Source: Pseudonocardiales bacterium (lineage in GTDB: Bacteria > Actinomycetota > Actinomycetes > Mycobacteriales > Jatrophihabitantaceae). From it: a DNA stretch of 5,448 nucleotides. This document shows positions 4,554-5,448 of this stretch, one piece after another. Where the stretch lies: the NCBI GenBank assembly GCA_030840415.1, contig JAVEEO010000462.1, positions 1 to 5,448 of the forward strand. The letters are read 5' to 3'. The notes below the pieces were generated by a model. The model saw only the letters and a list, made by a program, of their open reading frames with translations, was not told the DNA's origin and searched no databases. Both the position numbers and the translations under genes were made by a program. Numbering within the stretch: the first letter of the stretch is position 1; the number at the start of each line of letters is the position of its first letter.

Positions 4554-5448
4554 TCAGTCACTGACAGTGGCCGACCAGCCGGCCTCGGTGGCGAAGGCGC
4601 GGACGGTGTCGATGGTGTCCGCCTCGGCGGCGGTCTTGTCGGGCCGGTAGCGCAGTACCCGGGCGAAGCGCAGCGCGAGACCGCCGGGGTAGCGCGAGGA
4701 GCGCTGCACGCCGTCGAAGGCGATCTCGACGACCTGCTCCGGACGCACCCGGACCACGTAGGAGTCGGTCGGGCCGTCGGCCAGTTCGAGAAAGCGCTCG
4801 GTCTGGAAGGCCAGGATCTCGTCGGTCATGCCCTTGAAGGTCTTGCCCAGCATCACGAAGCCGCCGGTCCGGGGATCGCGGGCGCCGAGATGGATGTTGG
4901 ACAGGCTGCCGTGGCGGCGCCCGGAACCCCACTCGACGGCCAGTACCACCAGGTCCAGGGTGTGCACCGGTTTGACCTTCAGCCAGCCCGCGCCGCGCCG
5001 GCCCGCCTCGTACGGAGCGGTCAGCGACTTGGCCACCACCCCCTCGTGGCCGTGCGCGAGCGCGTCGTCGAGGAAGGCCCTGGCCCGGTCGCGATCAGCG
5101 GTGACCAGGCGCGGCACCCGGCCGGCCGGCGGCACCAGCCCGGCAAGCGCCTCGGCCCGCCGGGCGCCCGGTTCGTCCAGCAGGTCGATGCCGTCCAGAT
5201 GCAGGACGTCGAACAGGAACAGCGTCGCCGCGGCCGAGCCGGCCTCCGGTGCCGACCGGGTGCCCAGCCGCGACGCGGTGACCTGGAACGGCTGGGGCCG
5301 GCCGTCGGCACGCAATGCCAGCAGCTCGCCGTCGACGACGAATCGGGAGCTGGCGATGCCCCGCACCGAGTCGAGGACCTCGGGCAGCCGTGCCGAGATG
5401 TCCTCCAGGCCCCGGGTGAAGATCCGGATGTCGTCGCCGTCGCGGTGG
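4554..5448 (-). CDS. ligB: ATP-dependent DNA ligase, LigB type, C-terminal part
   Basis: The gene runs off the right edge; 297 residues up to the TGA are visible, roughly 58% of a typical ~510-residue LigB. The fragment opens with [12 protein letters not shown], the region just after the catalytic lysine motif, which is outside the window. Then follow DGELLAL (nucleotidyl motif III, Glu at fragment residue 41), [10 protein letters not shown] (77-86, motif IIIa), HEGVVAKS (134-141, motif IV) and GWLKVKP (motif V, lysines 157 and 159). The OB-fold region ends with [12 protein letters not shown] (260-271, motif VI). The order and spacing, including [17 protein letters not shown] and [12 protein letters not shown], match mycobacterial LigB (Rv3062) rather than LigC or LigD. 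It seals nicked DNA using ATP and is an accessory to the NAD-dependent LigA. A start codon at 5366 is not the true one, because the conserved frame continues upstream. Confidence 0.93.
   Translation of the reverse strand, partial: HRDGDDIRIFTRGLEDISARLPEVLDSVRGIASSRFVVDGELLALRADGRPQPFQVTASRLGTRSAPEAGSAAATLFLFDVLHLDGIDLLDEPGARRAEALAGLVPPAGRVPRLVTADRDRARAFLDDALAHGHEGVVAKSLTAPYEAGRRGAGWLKVKPVHTLDLVVLAVEWGSGRRHGSLSNIHLGARDPRTGGFVMLGKTFKGMTDEILAFQTERFLELADGPTDSYVVRVRPEQVVEIAFDGVQRSSRYPGGLALRFARVLRYRPDKTAAEADTIDTVRAFATEAGWSATVSD
4555..4565. repeat. Second copy of the 11-bp CAGTCACTGAC repeat
   Basis: Identical to 4484-4494 and starting 71 bases from it. It overlaps the last codons and stop of ligB. 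The two copies bracket the ligB-GH2 gap and could be a paired binding site, although this copy is also constrained by the ligB coding sequence. Confidence 0.35.

Noticed and set aside
4554..5448. Ligase domain of LigD or a LigC ligase
   Set aside because: The [22 protein letters not shown] and RPEQVVE segments follow LigB. There is no polymerase or nuclease domain, although the upstream part is not visible.

Overview
The window is about 70% GC, with G/C-ending codons and several starts without a Shine-Dalgarno sequence. Together with a DUF2516 protein and a LigB-type ATP-dependent DNA ligase, this points to an actinomycete (Actinomycetota). A Mycobacteriales-like or related lineage is plausible, but the genus cannot be fixed from the sequence. 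No tRNA, rRNA, CRISPR array, transposase or phage gene is visible. No gene-free stretch exceeds 300 bases; the longest is 129 bases (1166-1294).

Layout: (1) 2-358, + strand, is the 3' end of a gene with a long Lys/Arg/Ala tail, possibly HbhA-like. A strong hairpin terminator follows at 389-430. (2) 455-751, +, is a DUF2516 membrane protein. It converges on (3) 779-1165, -, a DUF962/Mpo1-like membrane protein, and a compact inverted repeat lies in the 27-base gap between them. (4) After a divergent promoter region come a 62-residue acidic conserved-type protein (1295-1483, +) and, three bases later, (5) a GH43-type glycosidase (1487-2554, +) with all three catalytic acids in place. (6) Converging on it is a GH2 glycosidase (2589-4490, -) with both catalytic glutamates. 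(7) Upstream of GH2 on the same strand is the C-terminal 297 residues of LigB (4554-5448, -), cut by the window edge.

Functionally the window mixes ordinary chromosomal genes with a two-enzyme carbohydrate islet. GH43 and GH2 both lack a signal peptide, so they probably cleave imported oligosaccharides in the cytoplasm. No transporter, regulator or sugar kinase is present here. Three genes (DUF2516, the small acidic gene, GH2) share a TANNNT -10 element placed 6-7 bases before the start codon, which is the arrangement of leaderless actinobacterial transcripts. Candidate operators are an 8-bp inverted repeat in the -35 region of the small-gene/GH43 unit and an 11-bp repeat, one copy of which covers the GH2 start.

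No clearly new defence, mobile or biosynthetic system is visible. The points most worth following are the coupling of the small acidic gene to GH43, the candidate operators, and the overlapping hairpins behind the basic-tail gene.
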